A DNA stretch of 64,000 bases, from contig NZ_DASUSQ010000173.1 in NCBI RefSeq assembly GCF_036375055.1, positions 1 through 64,000 on the forward strand, read 5' to 3'. How positions within the stretch are numbered: the first letter of the stretch is position 1; every line of letters begins with the position of its first letter. The position numbers were made by a program, and so were the translations under genes. The DNA is from Umezawaea sp036375055. Lineage in GTDB: Bacteria > Actinomycetota > Actinomycetes > Mycobacteriales > Pseudonocardiaceae. Shown here one piece after another: positions 8,626 to 18,500 of the stretch. The notes under the pieces were generated by a model, which did no database searches, was not told the DNA's origin, and saw only the letters and a program-made list of their open reading frames with translations.

Positions 8626-9378
8626 CGCCGGTTAGTCGGTCGGATCAACGAATCGCGCCACTCGAATGCTCGTTAACAGTCGGTTTTTTACGGGTAACGA
8701 CCCGTGAATTAAGACTCAAGCGGACGCGCACAAGCAACAGTTCACGTCTCCATGTCCCACTAATGGAGTAGTCATCAGCGCGCCCACCAGCCCTAATGAA
8801 CCACGCGAGCCGACCACTGCTCCGCCTGGCGCAACAACCCTTGCTCCGTAGGAAATTTCCGGTCGTCAGACGGCTTGACGCCATTTGGACCACACGCTAT
8901 ACAGGGGGTGAATTAGTTCCGGCATTGGCTTAATCTCACGCGCCGCACAGCACGCTTTTCCATTATTCGACACCCAATTGACATCGTTGTCACCCGCGCG
9001 GACACGAATTCCGCCCACAGTTCCACGACCAGGTGGGCCACTCCCGCACCACGACCACCCCGATCCCCCGCACCACCCGGCTCGCAGCCGGAACACGTCG
9101 GGTCGGTGCCCCTGGACGGCGATGCCACCCCCTCGCACACCGGGGCAGCGCTCACCGCCGAACCCCACCGTGACGAATCCCGAGGGCGACCACCGGCCGG
9201 ACGACACCCGCGCCCTCGCCCGCGCCCCGATGACACAGCGGAGGCCCGACCGGACAAATGTCCGACTGGCGTCCACGGGGCCCGCCGAGCTTCACCAGGT
9301 CACAGCCGGGATCACCGGACCTGGCACACTTCCCGTGGACCAGCGCGACGGGAAGCACCTGGTCAGGAAGGAGCGCAG
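8626..9378. other. Non-coding stretch with an AT-richer promoter region
   Basis: These ~750 bases separate the ROK gene from the small ORF at 9379. The part from about 8640 to 9000 is clearly AT-richer than the genes around it, as expected for regulatory DNA. Long open frames on both strands here have no start signals, conserved motifs or protein-like composition, and I do not call any of them. Confidence 0.5.
8690..8705. promoter_or_regulatory. Inverted repeat upstream of the ROK gene, possible operator
   Basis: ACGGGT-aacg-ACCCGT forms a perfect 6-bp inverted repeat with a 4-bp centre, 65 bp upstream of the ROK start in AT-rich DNA. ROK repressors often bind near their own promoters, so this is a candidate autoregulatory site. 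The assignment is positional only. Confidence 0.35.
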
Positions 9379-9564
9379 GTGGTAGAAGGACACCTAGCCG
9401 CTGCTCCGACCGTGGTCAGGGCGATGCTGGGAAAACTGATGCGAACGAACCACCCCCACCCCGCGTATCTATCCACGACACCGCGTACCACTTCTTCACC
9501 CGGTTGTGGCACGATTCCGGCCACCCACTCGCGCCGGCAGCGCATGACGGAAGGAGCCAGGTGA
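9379..9564 (+). CDS. Small ORF (61 aa) coupled to the ATPase-like gene
   Basis: GTG 9379 follows a strong AGGAAGGAG ribosome site at 9365-9373, and the TGA overlaps the GTG of the next gene (GTGA). Both features argue for translation. The product begins VVEGHLAAAPTVVRAMLGK. The PTVVRAMLG segment resembles the first residues of actinomycete XRE-type regulators that neighbour this kind of ATPase gene, but the helix-turn-helix that should follow is absent. It may be a truncated XRE regulator or a leader-like ORF serving coupling. I do not assign a function. Confidence 0.45.
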   Translation: MVEGHLAAAPTVVRAMLGKLMRTNHPHPAYLSTTPRTTSSPGCGTIPATHSRRQRMTEGAR

Positions 9565-10079
9565 ACGCCCGCACCGAGCAGGTCGACGACCTGCAGCTCG
9601 TCGCGCTACCCAGCGCGGTGAACTGCGCGGAACTCTTCGCGCGCTTCTCGCTGGCCGAATGGTCCTTGCGCCCCATGCAGGACGAGGCAGCACACGTACT
9701 GGGCCACCTGGTCGCGTCCGTAGTGGACACCGCCAACCACAGGGTGCCGCGCTTCATCACCCTGCGCCTGCGCCTCTCCGGCAACATGCTGATCCTAGAG
9801 GTCGAGATCGACCCGTACGCCCCGAAACCAGCCCCCACGAACGCCCTCAAGGGCAGGCACGCGGGCATCCTGCAACTGGACGACGGCTGCACGCTCCTCT
9901 GGTGCGAACTACCGCTGCCCACGGGCATGACCGCCTCAGCGGTCCCGCTCCCCAGGCGCGAACCCCGCCGCTCCCCGGCAGCGGAAGGCCTCCCCCCGGA
10001 GGCGACCGAGGTAGACCCGCAGGTGATGGAACGCCTGCTCTACGGCTTGGGCGGCTCACAGGGCTGGCAGGGCGAGTAA
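9561..10079 (+). CDS. Anti-sigma-like ATP-binding protein (HATPase family), degenerate
   Basis: The 172-aa product starts at GTG 9561 behind AAGGAG (9551-9556). Its layout (CAELFARFSLAEW, a helix with DEAAHVLGHLVASVV, then LRLRLSGNMLILEVEID and a terminal CTLLWCELPLP strand) follows RsbW-like regulatory ATPases common in actinomycetes. Those usually have Asn in the N-box (ELVTNAV-type); here the matching segment reads HLVASVV, so ATP binding may be weak or lost. Such proteins act as anti-sigma factors or partners of DUF397/XRE regulators. No target can be named. Confidence 0.55.
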   Translation: MNARTEQVDDLQLVALPSAVNCAELFARFSLAEWSLRPMQDEAAHVLGHLVASVVDTANHRVPRFITLRLRLSGNMLILEVEIDPYAPKPAPTNALKGRHAGILQLDDGCTLLWCELPLPTGMTASAVPLPRREPRRSPAAEGLPPEATEVDPQVMERLLYGLGGSQGWQGE

Positions 10080-10122
10080 CCACAGCGGTCGAGCGACCAC
10101 GGCAGTACGGGGACCGGCGCGC

Positions 10123-10363
10123 AGGTTCCGCGGACGAGCGGCACCGGGTTCCGCGGACCAGCAGCAGTCGGCTCCTCCGGACCAGCGGCAGCGGGTTCCG
10201 CGGACCAGCGCCGCTCGGCTCCTCCGGACCAGCGGCAGCGGAGTTCCGCGGACCAGCAGCAGGCTTCTCCTGACCAGCAGCAGCGGAGTTCCGCGGACCA
10301 GCGCCGCTCGGCTCCTCCCGACCAGCGGCAGCAGGCTTCTCCGGACCGACAGCAGCGGGGTCC
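10123..10363. repeat. Degenerate ~24-bp tandem repeat array (about 10 units)
   Basis: Between two convergent genes, units of the form GG(C/T)TCC(G/T)CCGGACCAGC followed by GC-rich triplets repeat about ten times with a period of ~24 bp, alternating between two sub-types. Because 24 is a multiple of three, both strands read as repetitive peptides in places. No start signals or gene context support translation. Confidence 0.75.
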
Positions 10364-10374
10364 GGTCAGACCCC
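10357..10374. terminator. Small hairpin at the end of the glycosyltransferase-fusion gene
   Basis: GGGGTC and GACCCC (10357-10362 and 10369-10374) form a 6-bp stem two bases beyond the stop codon at 10376-10378. It is a weak terminator candidate for the minus-strand PKS operon. Confidence 0.35.
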
Positions 10375-10375
10375 C

Positions 10376-13300
10376 TCACCCCCGAGCAGCAAAGTCCTCC
10401 AAGTACCCAGCAGCCGCCCCAGCCCCACCAGCCTCCAGAAACGCCCGCCGAACCCTCCCGGCGGCCTCCCGGTACCCACCCTCCCCCAACACCGCGTCCA
10501 GGGCCGCCCCGATCTGCCGCGCCCCGGCCAACCCGAACCTGACCTGCACCCCAACCCCGGCCCCCTCCACCTGACCGGCCACGATCGGCTGATCATCCCG
10601 GATGGGGGCGACCACCAGCGGCAGCCCGGAGTTCAACGCCTCGCACACCGTGTTGTGCCCCGCGTGGCAGACCACCGCGTCCACCGACGCCATCAGCTCC
10701 AACTGCGGCACCTCCGGCAGCACGAGCACGTCGTCATCGGACGCCCCGACCGCCCCGGACGGGTCCACCACCACGGCCTGCACCCGATCGGCCCGCTCCC
10801 GGACCGCGACCACGGCCTCCCGCAGGAACCGCGCCCCGGCGCCCACGCTGATCGTCCCCAGGCTGATCAGCACCAGCGACCGCCGCGGGTCCAACCGGTC
10901 CCACGGGAAGTCGGCCACGACCGGACGCGGGTGCAGCGACGGCCCGACGTACGCGATCGGCTCACGCCGGGGGATCGGCCCGACCAGGTCCTCCACGGTG
11001 TACGCGAGCACCAGGTCCGGTGAGTACCTCAGGTCGGAGGACGGGCCGCCGTAGTCCTTGCGCAGCCCGGCGAACAGGGCGTGCAGCCAGTCCAGCACCT
11101 TCGGCAGCCCGGCCTCCATGTCGATCAGCTCGGCGGGCGTGGTGGCCGAGGTGGCCCACGGGATCCCCGCGGCTCCCGCGACCAGCGCCCCGGCCAGCGC
11201 CTGCTGGTCGGCCACGACGACGTCCGGCGCGAACACCTCCACCGCCGCCCGCACACCCGGAACCATGGTGTGCGCCAACGGTTCCAGGAACTCCTCCCAC
11301 ATGACCTTGATCGATCTCATGCTCCGCACCTCGGGCCCGCGCTCGGTCCACCGCCCGGCGGCGGGCGGGACGGCGCAGTCGAACACCACCGCGTCCGGCC
11401 CCAGCACCGACCGCAGCAGCGGCCCGTACCCGGCCCACGCGACCGAGTGCCCGCGCTCCACGAGCTTCGCCGCCACGCCGATCGTCGGGTTCACGTGCCC
11501 GGTCATCGGCGGCACCACGAACAGGAACCGGCGGGCCGCACCGTCCCCTCCGGACGGGACCGGGGGCCGGACCGCGAGCGGGTGCACGGGCGGCGGCGTG
11601 AACACCGGGCCGGTGTTCACGCGCAACTGGGCGACGACCTCGTCCACCAGCGTCCCCACCCGCAGGGAGATGAGCTGGTCCATGTCCAGTCCCCGGAGGA
11701 ACGGGACCAGGTCGACCCGGCCGCCGTAGAACGCGCCGAGCACACCCAGCAGCACGGGCAGGTCGGTGCCGATGCTCTCGAACTGGAGGTCGGTGTGGAG
11801 GTCGGTGTCGCGGGTGATCGACTCCGCGGCCACGCCGTAGTCGCCCAGCACGCGGACCAGGATGTCCGCGACTTCGCGGTGCACGACGTCGGGGTCCACG
11901 GTGGTCGGCATCAGGTCCTCCGGAAGGGTGGGGGAAGTGGGTGTCGACGCGGTGAGGACCGGCCGACCGTCAACGGGATCGACGACGTGCCAGCGCCCCC
12001 GCACCGGGTCGCCGTCGATTCGGCTGGTGGGCGAGGGTGGCCCGTGGGGCACCAGCCTGGTGATCCGCAGCACCCGGCCCGGTCGGACCCGCAGCACCGA
12101 GCGGACGATGTTCTCCAGCGCCGCCAGCGGCAGGGCGAGCGGCGGGGTCAGCGGAACGGCCCACAGGTCGGCGGGCTGGGGTTCGCGCACCACGGCGGTC
12201 CGGTCGACCGGGCCCGCGCCCTCGTGCCAGGTGGCGACCGGGATGACCGCGCCGAGCCAGCGGGCGGGCGCGGGGACCGTCGACTCGCGCGCGGCGTGCA
12301 CCGCTACCGGCGCGTCGACCTCCCGCGACTCGTAGCCGAGGCGGAGTTCGGCGACCGGACCGAGACCGGGGCGGTCGAACCGCACGTCCACCACCGTCTC
12401 ACCATCCACAGTGGACAGCGTGGTGGTGCGGCGCAGTTCGAGCGCTCCCCGCTCCAGCCGCAGCCCCTCCAGGCACACGGCGACGTCGCCGATCCAGGCC
12501 ACCGCGGGCTCCTCGCCCGCCGGGTGCACCCACACCGCGGACGCGAGCGCGTTCTCCAGCAGCACGCCCACCGGCACGGCGGCGTGACCGGACACGGCGA
12601 AGTCGGTCAGCACGGGCGCGCTCGCGTCGTCGAACAGCACGTCGGCGACGAACTCGACGCCGGGCCGGTAGCCGACGGGGATGCCGAGGTGGAAGACGCG
12701 CGGGTAGACGGCGGCGAACTCCGGCACCTCGCGGTGCAGCGGGAACCCCCGCACCTGCACGGGGTTCAGCGCGCTGCCGAGCGCGCCGAGGAACGTGACC
12801 TCGCCGTGGGCGGGGGCGCGCAGCTCCTCCGCCCAGCGGCGCACGCCCTCGTCGGCGCCGATGGCGGTCATGTACCGGACGGCCGCGTCGTAGTTCGTGA
12901 TCAGCCCCATCCGCTCCCACGTCGGCCAGCACAGCGTGGTGACCGGGAACGGGGCGCGCGCGTCGGCCCAGAGCCCGAGGCGGGTGAGGCCGTCGTTGGC
13001 CGCCGCGTAGGCGATCTGGCCGACCATCCCGCCGAGGCGTCCGCTCATGGAACCGGTGTTGCAGAAGAACTTCAGCGGCCGGTCGCGCAGCGCCGCGAAC
13101 AGGTGCGCGAACCCGTCGACCTTGGTGGCGACGGTCCGCAGGATGTCGTCGTCCGACATCCTCGGCAGCCGGGTGGCCGTGTCGACGCCCGCGTTGTGCA
13201 CCACGCCGGTCAGCGCGGGCCCGAGCCTCGCCAGCAGCGCGTCGACCTGCGCGCGGTCGGTGAAGTCGCAGACCTCGTAGTCGAGGCGCAGCCCGTCGGC

Positions 13301-14197
13301 CCTGGCCGACGCCACGTTGGCCGCGAGCAGCCGCCGCTGCGCCATCCTGGTCGTCTCGGCGCGGACCGCGGCCAGCGTGCCGTCCGCGCTGGCTCGAATC
13401 CACAGATCCCGTTGGTGGGCCTTGAAACCGTCGTCGTCGAGCGAGCCCCACGCGTCGTCGGGGCCGGGCAGCGGGTGGCGTCCGGTGACGACCACGCGGC
13501 ACCCGTGCGCCGCGGCGAGGGCCGTCGCGGCGGCGAACCCGATGCCCCGGCCACCACCGGAGACCAGGACGAGGTCGGAGGGGTCGAGGCTCACCGTCGG
13601 CGCCCCGCCGTCCTCCCGCCGGGGCGCCAGGGTGTAGCGGACGCCGCCCGCGTAGCCGACCTCGTAGGAGCCCCACCGGTACAGCTCGCGGACCAGGACG
13701 GAGGGCAGGTCGGCGACCTCGGCGGGGTCGATGTCGACGACCTTGGTGTTCAGGTTCGGCAGCTCCTGGTGCAGCGTCTTGGCCAGCCCGGCCCACAGCC
13801 CGCCCCACGGCCGGTCGCTCGCGCCCCGGTACCCCATCCGGCCGCCGAGGTAGGTGACGGCGACGTAGCAGGTCCTGGTGGCGTCGGTCTCCTCGGACCA
13901 GGCGTCGTAGCAGCCGCGGAGCGCGCCGATGGTGCGGAGCAGGGCGGGCCGCCAGTCGGCGGGGAACCCGGCGTCGGACGTGAGGTCGACGATGCCGTCC
14001 GGCCGGTCGTCGGCGTCGCGCAGGTGGCCCTGGCCCACGAGCACCACGCCGTGCGCGACCAGCTCGGCCCCGACCGCCTCCCGCGTCTCGGGCGTGCCGC
14101 CGATCAGCAGGATCCGCTTGCCCGCCAGCAGTTCCGATGGTGAGGGGTCCGGTGTGGACGTCCGGCGCGGGTGCCAGACGAACCGGCGGGTGCTCAC
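10376..14197 (-). CDS. KR-DH-ACP-glycosyltransferase fusion protein
   Basis: This 1273-aa protein starts at GTG 14197, overlapping the P450 stop (GTGA). Residues ~1-200 are a structural region and ~205-450 a ketoreductase (SGGGRGIG; catalytic region NTGSMSG...QIAYAAAND). A hot-dog dehydratase-like domain lies at ~510-740, but its HxxxGxxxxP motif reads FAVSGHAAVP, so the catalytic His is replaced by Phe. A carrier domain sits at ~760-850 with the phosphopantetheine Ser in LQFESIG (~804). A GT1/MGT-type glycosyltransferase fills ~870-1273 (FVVPPMTGHVNPTIG near its start; HAGHNTVCEALNSGLP and DDQP in the donor site). The layout suggests that a carrier-bound acyl chain is reduced and then glycosylated on one polypeptide. 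I know of no described protein with this domain order. Confidence 0.85.
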   Translation of the reverse strand: MSTRRFVWHPRRTSTPDPSPSELLAGKRILLIGGTPETREAVGAELVAHGVVLVGQGHLRDADDRPDGIVDLTSDAGFPADWRPALLRTIGALRGCYDAWSEETDATRTCYVAVTYLGGRMGYRGASDRPWGGLWAGLAKTLHQELPNLNTKVVDIDPAEVADLPSVLVRELYRWGSYEVGYAGGVRYTLAPRREDGGAPTVSLDPSDLVLVSGGGRGIGFAAATALAAAHGCRVVVTGRHPLPGPDDAWGSLDDDGFKAHQRDLWIRASADGTLAAVRAETTRMAQRRLLAANVASARADGLRLDYEVCDFTDRAQVDALLARLGPALTGVVHNAGVDTATRLPRMSDDDILRTVATKVDGFAHLFAALRDRPLKFFCNTGSMSGRLGGMVGQIAYAAANDGLTRLGLWADARAPFPVTTLCWPTWERMGLITNYDAAVRYMTAIGADEGVRRWAEELRAPAHGEVTFLGALGSALNPVQVRGFPLHREVPEFAAVYPRVFHLGIPVGYRPGVEFVADVLFDDASAPVLTDFAVSGHAAVPVGVLLENALASAVWVHPAGEEPAVAWIGDVAVCLEGLRLERGALELRRTTTLSTVDGETVVDVRFDRPGLGPVAELRLGYESREVDAPVAVHAARESTVPAPARWLGAVIPVATWHEGAGPVDRTAVVREPQPADLWAVPLTPPLALPLAALENIVRSVLRVRPGRVLRITRLVPHGPPSPTSRIDGDPVRGRWHVVDPVDGRPVLTASTPTSPTLPEDLMPTTVDPDVVHREVADILVRVLGDYGVAAESITRDTDLHTDLQFESIGTDLPVLLGVLGAFYGGRVDLVPFLRGLDMDQLISLRVGTLVDEVVAQLRVNTGPVFTPPPVHPLAVRPPVPSGGDGAARRFLFVVPPMTGHVNPTIGVAAKLVERGHSVAWAGYGPLLRSVLGPDAVVFDCAVPPAAGRWTERGPEVRSMRSIKVMWEEFLEPLAHTMVPGVRAAVEVFAPDVVVADQQALAGALVAGAAGIPWATSATTPAELIDMEAGLPKVLDWLHALFAGLRKDYGGPSSDLRYSPDLVLAYTVEDLVGPIPRREPIAYVGPSLHPRPVVADFPWDRLDPRRSLVLISLGTISVGAGARFLREAVVAVRERADRVQAVVVDPSGAVGASDDDVLVLPEVPQLELMASVDAVVCHAGHNTVCEALNSGLPLVVAPIRDDQPIVAGQVEGAGVGVQVRFGLAGARQIGAALDAVLGEGGYREAAGRVRRAFLEAGGAGAAAGYLEDFAARG

Positions 14198-15537
14198 GAC
14201 GGCACGCGGGAGGCGGTCATCAGCACGTTGGGCATCGGGCGCAGGGACGCCTTGGGCCAGATGCCGGTCGGCCTGCCGGGCGTCAAATCCATCCGCACGC
14301 GTCCCACGACGGTGGCGACGACGAGCTGAACCTCCATCAGCGCCGCTTCGAATCCGATGCACTTGCGGGCTCCGCCCCCGAACGGGTAGTACGCGTACTT
14401 GGGCCGGTCCGCGACCTGGTGCGCGGGGCAGAACCGCTGCGGATCGAACGCCTCCGGGTTCTCCCACAGGCTCCGGCTGTGCTGCGTCACGTAGGACGAC
14501 AGCAGCACCGAGCTGCCCGCCGGGACGTGGTAGCCACCGATGGTGTCGTCGGCCACCACGTCCCGAGGATAGGACCACACCGCCGGGTAGAGCCGCAACG
14601 ACTCCGACACGACCTGCTTGAGGTAGGGCAGCTCCGGCAGGTCGTCGACGGTCGGCGTCCGTCCACCCAGGACTTCCGCCAGCTCGGACTCCAGCCGCCT
14701 GCGCACCTCCGGGTGCTGCGACAGCGCGTGCAGGGTCCACACGATGCTGCACCCGGTGGTCTCGTGGCCTGCGAGGAACAGGGTCTTCAGCTCGGCCAGC
14801 ACGGCCTCGCGCGGCCACGGCGCGCCGTGCTCGTCGCGGGCGGCGAGCAGCGCGGACACGACGGTGTGCTCCTCGACCTCGCCGCGCACGTGCCGCTCGA
14901 CGACCTCGTCGAGCACGCGGTCGAGCGTGGCGCGGTGCCGGGTGGAGGTCCGGCGGTAGGGGGTCGGCACCCAGCGCGGCAGCAGCTGCGACACCGAGCC
15001 GCTGCGCAGCACGGCCTGCATCGCGAACAGGGTGGCGGGCTGGAGCTCGGCGGAGTGCGGGCGCAGGTCGACGCCGAGGAACATCTTCCCGAACACGCCC
15101 ATGGCCATCGTCATGACGCCGTCGGTCACGTCGACCGGCTCGCCGCGGTCGGCGGCGGCCTCCCACCCGGCGACCAGGTCCTCGGCGCACCCGGTGATCG
15201 CGGAGGACTTCTCCACCAGCCGGGGCTTGTGGAAGAAGGGCTGGCTGACCTGTCTGCGCTCGCGCCACTCGGCGCCGTCGGTGGTGAGCATCCCCCGGCC
15301 GAAGAACAGGTCGAAGTTGCCGTAGAACTTGCCGCGCACGTAGTTCCTCGCGTTGTCCTGGAGGATGTGCTTGACCGCGTCCGGGTCGCTGACCAGGTGC
15401 ACCACGAACGGGCCGAGCGAGATGCGCACGATCCCGCCGTGCTCCTGCTCCATCGCCGTCACGAAGCCGATGGCGTCGCGGTCGAAGCGGCCGAGCTGGC
15501 TGCCGCTCGGGCCGGGCGCGTTCACCTGGTCAGCCAC
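14194..15537 (-). CDS. Cytochrome P450 (fatty-acyl hydroxylase-like)
   Basis: The 447-aa protein has the I-helix AGHETTG (~255), the ExxR motif ESLR (~310) and the heme loop FGGGARKCIG (~381-390, Cys ligand). The FGGGxRxCIG loop and general pattern resemble CYP102/CYP4-like enzymes that hydroxylate fatty acyl chains rather than typical actinomycete macrolide P450s. It lies 21 bp behind the KS-CLF megasynthase and overlaps the glycosyltransferase fusion by 4 nt. An attractive inference is that it installs the hydroxyl group that the fused glycosyltransferase then uses. A redox partner is not encoded nearby. Confidence 0.9.
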   Translation of the reverse strand: MADQVNAPGPSGSQLGRFDRDAIGFVTAMEQEHGGIVRISLGPFVVHLVSDPDAVKHILQDNARNYVRGKFYGNFDLFFGRGMLTTDGAEWRERRQVSQPFFHKPRLVEKSSAITGCAEDLVAGWEAAADRGEPVDVTDGVMTMAMGVFGKMFLGVDLRPHSAELQPATLFAMQAVLRSGSVSQLLPRWVPTPYRRTSTRHRATLDRVLDEVVERHVRGEVEEHTVVSALLAARDEHGAPWPREAVLAELKTLFLAGHETTGCSIVWTLHALSQHPEVRRRLESELAEVLGGRTPTVDDLPELPYLKQVVSESLRLYPAVWSYPRDVVADDTIGGYHVPAGSSVLLSSYVTQHSRSLWENPEAFDPQRFCPAHQVADRPKYAYYPFGGGARKCIGFEAALMEVQLVVATVVGRVRMDLTPGRPTGIWPKASLRPMPNVLMTASRVPS

Positions 15538-15558
15538 CGGGGTTCTCCTCGTGGACGG

Positions 15559-18500
15559 TCACGCCCGCGTCAGCGCGGCGGTGAGGGGGTCGACGTACCC
15601 GAGCGCGGTCGCCTCGACGTCGTGGATCTGGACGACCACGCGGCCGTCGGCCGTGGTGGCGACGAACCGGTTGCCGGGAGCCTGGCGGCCCACGGTCGAC
15701 TCGGCTGGGGTGGCGTACAGCTCCAGGTCGCCGTGCCGCGTGACGAGGGCGTGGTCGTCGCCGCGCTGGTAGAGGTCGATGCGGCGGATCGACACGGGAA
15801 CGGCCACCGGCAGCCCTTCGTCCACCGGCGCCAGCACCTCGGTGCGGACCATCGCGTCGAGCAGCACGGCGGGCACGCCGTACCCGGACGGGCGGACCTC
15901 GGCGGGCGCGAACCTCGCGCGCTTGCCCTGCGGGTGCCAGCGGGTGTCGGTGGTCGCCACGAACGGCCCGGTCAGCAGCACCGGCGAGGACTCCAGGTGG
16001 TACGGGTCGGGCAGGGCGACCTCGTCGTCCTCCGGCCACGCCTCCCAGTGCGGCGCGCGCGGGAACTCCCGCGCGAAGCGCACGACGACGCTGCTCAGCA
16101 GGCGGTCCTCGACCAGCAGGACACCGCCGGGCGACACGACGTCGACGGTGATGCGCACCTGCACGGACGTCACCTCGTCGCCCTGCTCCAGCAGCCGCGC
16201 GCTGATCCGCTTCGGTCCGGCGGGGTGCGCCTGCACGAAGTGCTCGAACCGCAGGTCGGTGAAGCCGATGACCTCCTGGCCGGGCACGATCCGCGCGGCG
16301 GTCTCGGCGGCGAGCGCGACGACCCAGCTCGCGGGCACCGTGGGCGTGCCGCGGACCAGGTGGTGCTCGACGTCCGGGACGGCCCTCGGGTCGAACTCGC
16401 GCACGAACTCCGTGCGGGGGCCCGCGTCCGCGGACTCCAGGTAGCCGGGGTAGAGCCGCCTGCCCAGTTCCAGCTCCGCGTCGCCCATGTGCAGCACGAA
16501 CGGGTGCCGGTTGGTCGCGTGCAGCTCGCGGACGAAGTGCCGGACGCCCTCGCTGATGGCCATGTGCGTGTACAGGCCGCCGCGCTTGAAGTAGGAGCGG
16601 GCCAGCGCGTCCGCGCCGATGCCGACGCCGTCCCACAGCGTCCAGCCGACGGTGAACTCGTCGGTGCCGGACAGGGTGGCCGCGTGGTCGGCCGCGGAGG
16701 CGAGGAAGTCGTTGCCGGAGCCGTAGTCCAGCTCGCCGGAGAGGCCGAAGTGGCCGAGCAGCGAGCCGAAGTTGCACCACAGCCTCGGCGGCCGGTCCCG
16801 CAGCGCGCTCTTGAGGTTGCGGTAGCCGTCGACCTTGAGGTCGCGGATGGCGCGGAACTCGGCGAAGTCCTTGTCCGGGATCAGCGCCGACCGGTTGCGG
16901 CCCGCCGCGTTGATCACCAGGTCGACCCGGTCGTGCGCGGCCAGCACGGTCGCGACCGCGGCCTCCACCGACGCCCGGTCCGTCACGTCGCAGGTGAGGT
17001 AGGTGACCCGGTCCGCGCCGCAGTGCTCGACCAGCTCGGCGAGGTTGCGGTGGGCGGCGCGGGCGTCGACCATCCGGTCGAACTCGCGGTTGAGCCCGGC
17101 CACGAGCGCACCGCGGCGGCGGGACAGCTCGGCGCGGATGAAGTGGCTGCGCCCGGCGGCGAACTCCTCGTCGGTGCCCTCGAACACCTCGGGGCCGTAG
17201 TGGTCGAGCGGGTTGCTGCCCACCAGGTAGAGCCGGGGCCGGAACGTGCGCGCCAGCTCCTTGACGACCTCGGCGGTGATGCCGCGGGCGCCGCCGGTGG
17301 CCAGCACGACCGAGTCCTCCGACAGCAGCGCGTCGGCCGGGTGGTCCAGGTCGACGGGCTCCGGCACGAGCACCAGCGTCTTGCGGACCGTGCCGCCCCC
17401 GTGGTCCGCGTCGAGCACCACGACCGGGTACAGCCGTTCGGCGGCGCTCTCCCGCTCGGTGCGGCGCACGGCGGTCGCCAGGTCGGAGCCCGCGGTGAAC
17501 AGCCCGAACGTGTGGCACCTCGGCAGCTCGTGGAAGGTGCACTTGACCAGCGCGGCGAACAGGCCGTGGGCCGGGTGGTCGCGGCCGTCGGGGCGGGCGC
17601 CGAGCAGCAGCGAGATGAACGAGCTGTCGCCCGCCGCCAGCACGTCGTAGCGCTCCTGCACCACGAGGAACGCGGCCTCGTGCAGCGCGGTGAGCCGGTC
17701 GTCGCCCGCGAGCACGGCGGCCGAGGCCGGGACGGCGCCGAGGTCGGCGACCAGCCGCAGGTGCCTCGCGGACGAGCCGGAGAGCAGGCTGCGGACGGCG
17801 AGCGGGGTGCGTTCGGCCAGCTCGTGCCAGCCCGCGCGGGCCTCGCGCAGCGGCCGGGTGGAGATCACGACGGTGTCGGCGGGCACGTCGACCGTCGCGA
17901 GCAGGTCGGGGTCGTCGGTCAGCACGACGGTGCCCGGCGGGAAGAACGGGACCTCGGGGCGGACGTCGTGGGCTGGCGCGGGCCGCAGCTCCGGCACGTA
18001 CCTGCTGACCTCCGGTGCCGGGGCCTCCGGGTCGGTGAACCGGTGCGGCAGCCGGCAGGCGGCCCTCTCCGCCACCACCAGGTCCACGCGCACGCCGTCG
18101 CACACCACGCCGACCGGTCCGGCGGGGCCGGTCAGCGCGCGGGCCAGCGCCACCGCGCCCGCCGCGCCGGTGTAGCGGGCGTGCTCGGCGGCGTCGACGG
18201 TCCGGCGGGGGTCGGCGGACGCGTCCAGCGTCGCCAGCACCGGCAGGCCGTGCTCGGCCGCGGTCTCCGCGGTGGTCAGCGCGAACAGGAACACGCCCTC
18301 GGCGAGGGGGTCGTCCGGGTGGACCAGGTCGCCGAGCAGCGTCCGGTACTCGGGCAGCACGTTGCCGTTGAACCCGCCCACCAGCGCGAAGTCCAGCTCC
18401 CCCGCCGCGAGGTAGCGGTGGGCCACGTCGAACGCCGTCAGCGCCGAGGCCAGGCCGGAGTCCAGGGTGATGTTCGGTCCGTTGAGGTCGAAGTAGTTCG

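Noticed and set aside
8866..9276. Minus-strand ORF of ~136 codons in the region right of the ROK gene
   Set aside because: No ribosome site, no similarity and atypical composition; the region looks regulatory.
10123..10363. Possible CRISPR array
   Set aside because: Units are ~24 bp, degenerate and directly adjacent without unique spacers, and no cas genes are present.
14198..15268. N-terminal extension of the KR-DH-ACP-GT frame
   Set aside because: The extra codons run through the P450 gene in the wrong frame; GTG 14197 with the GTGA overlap is the natural start.
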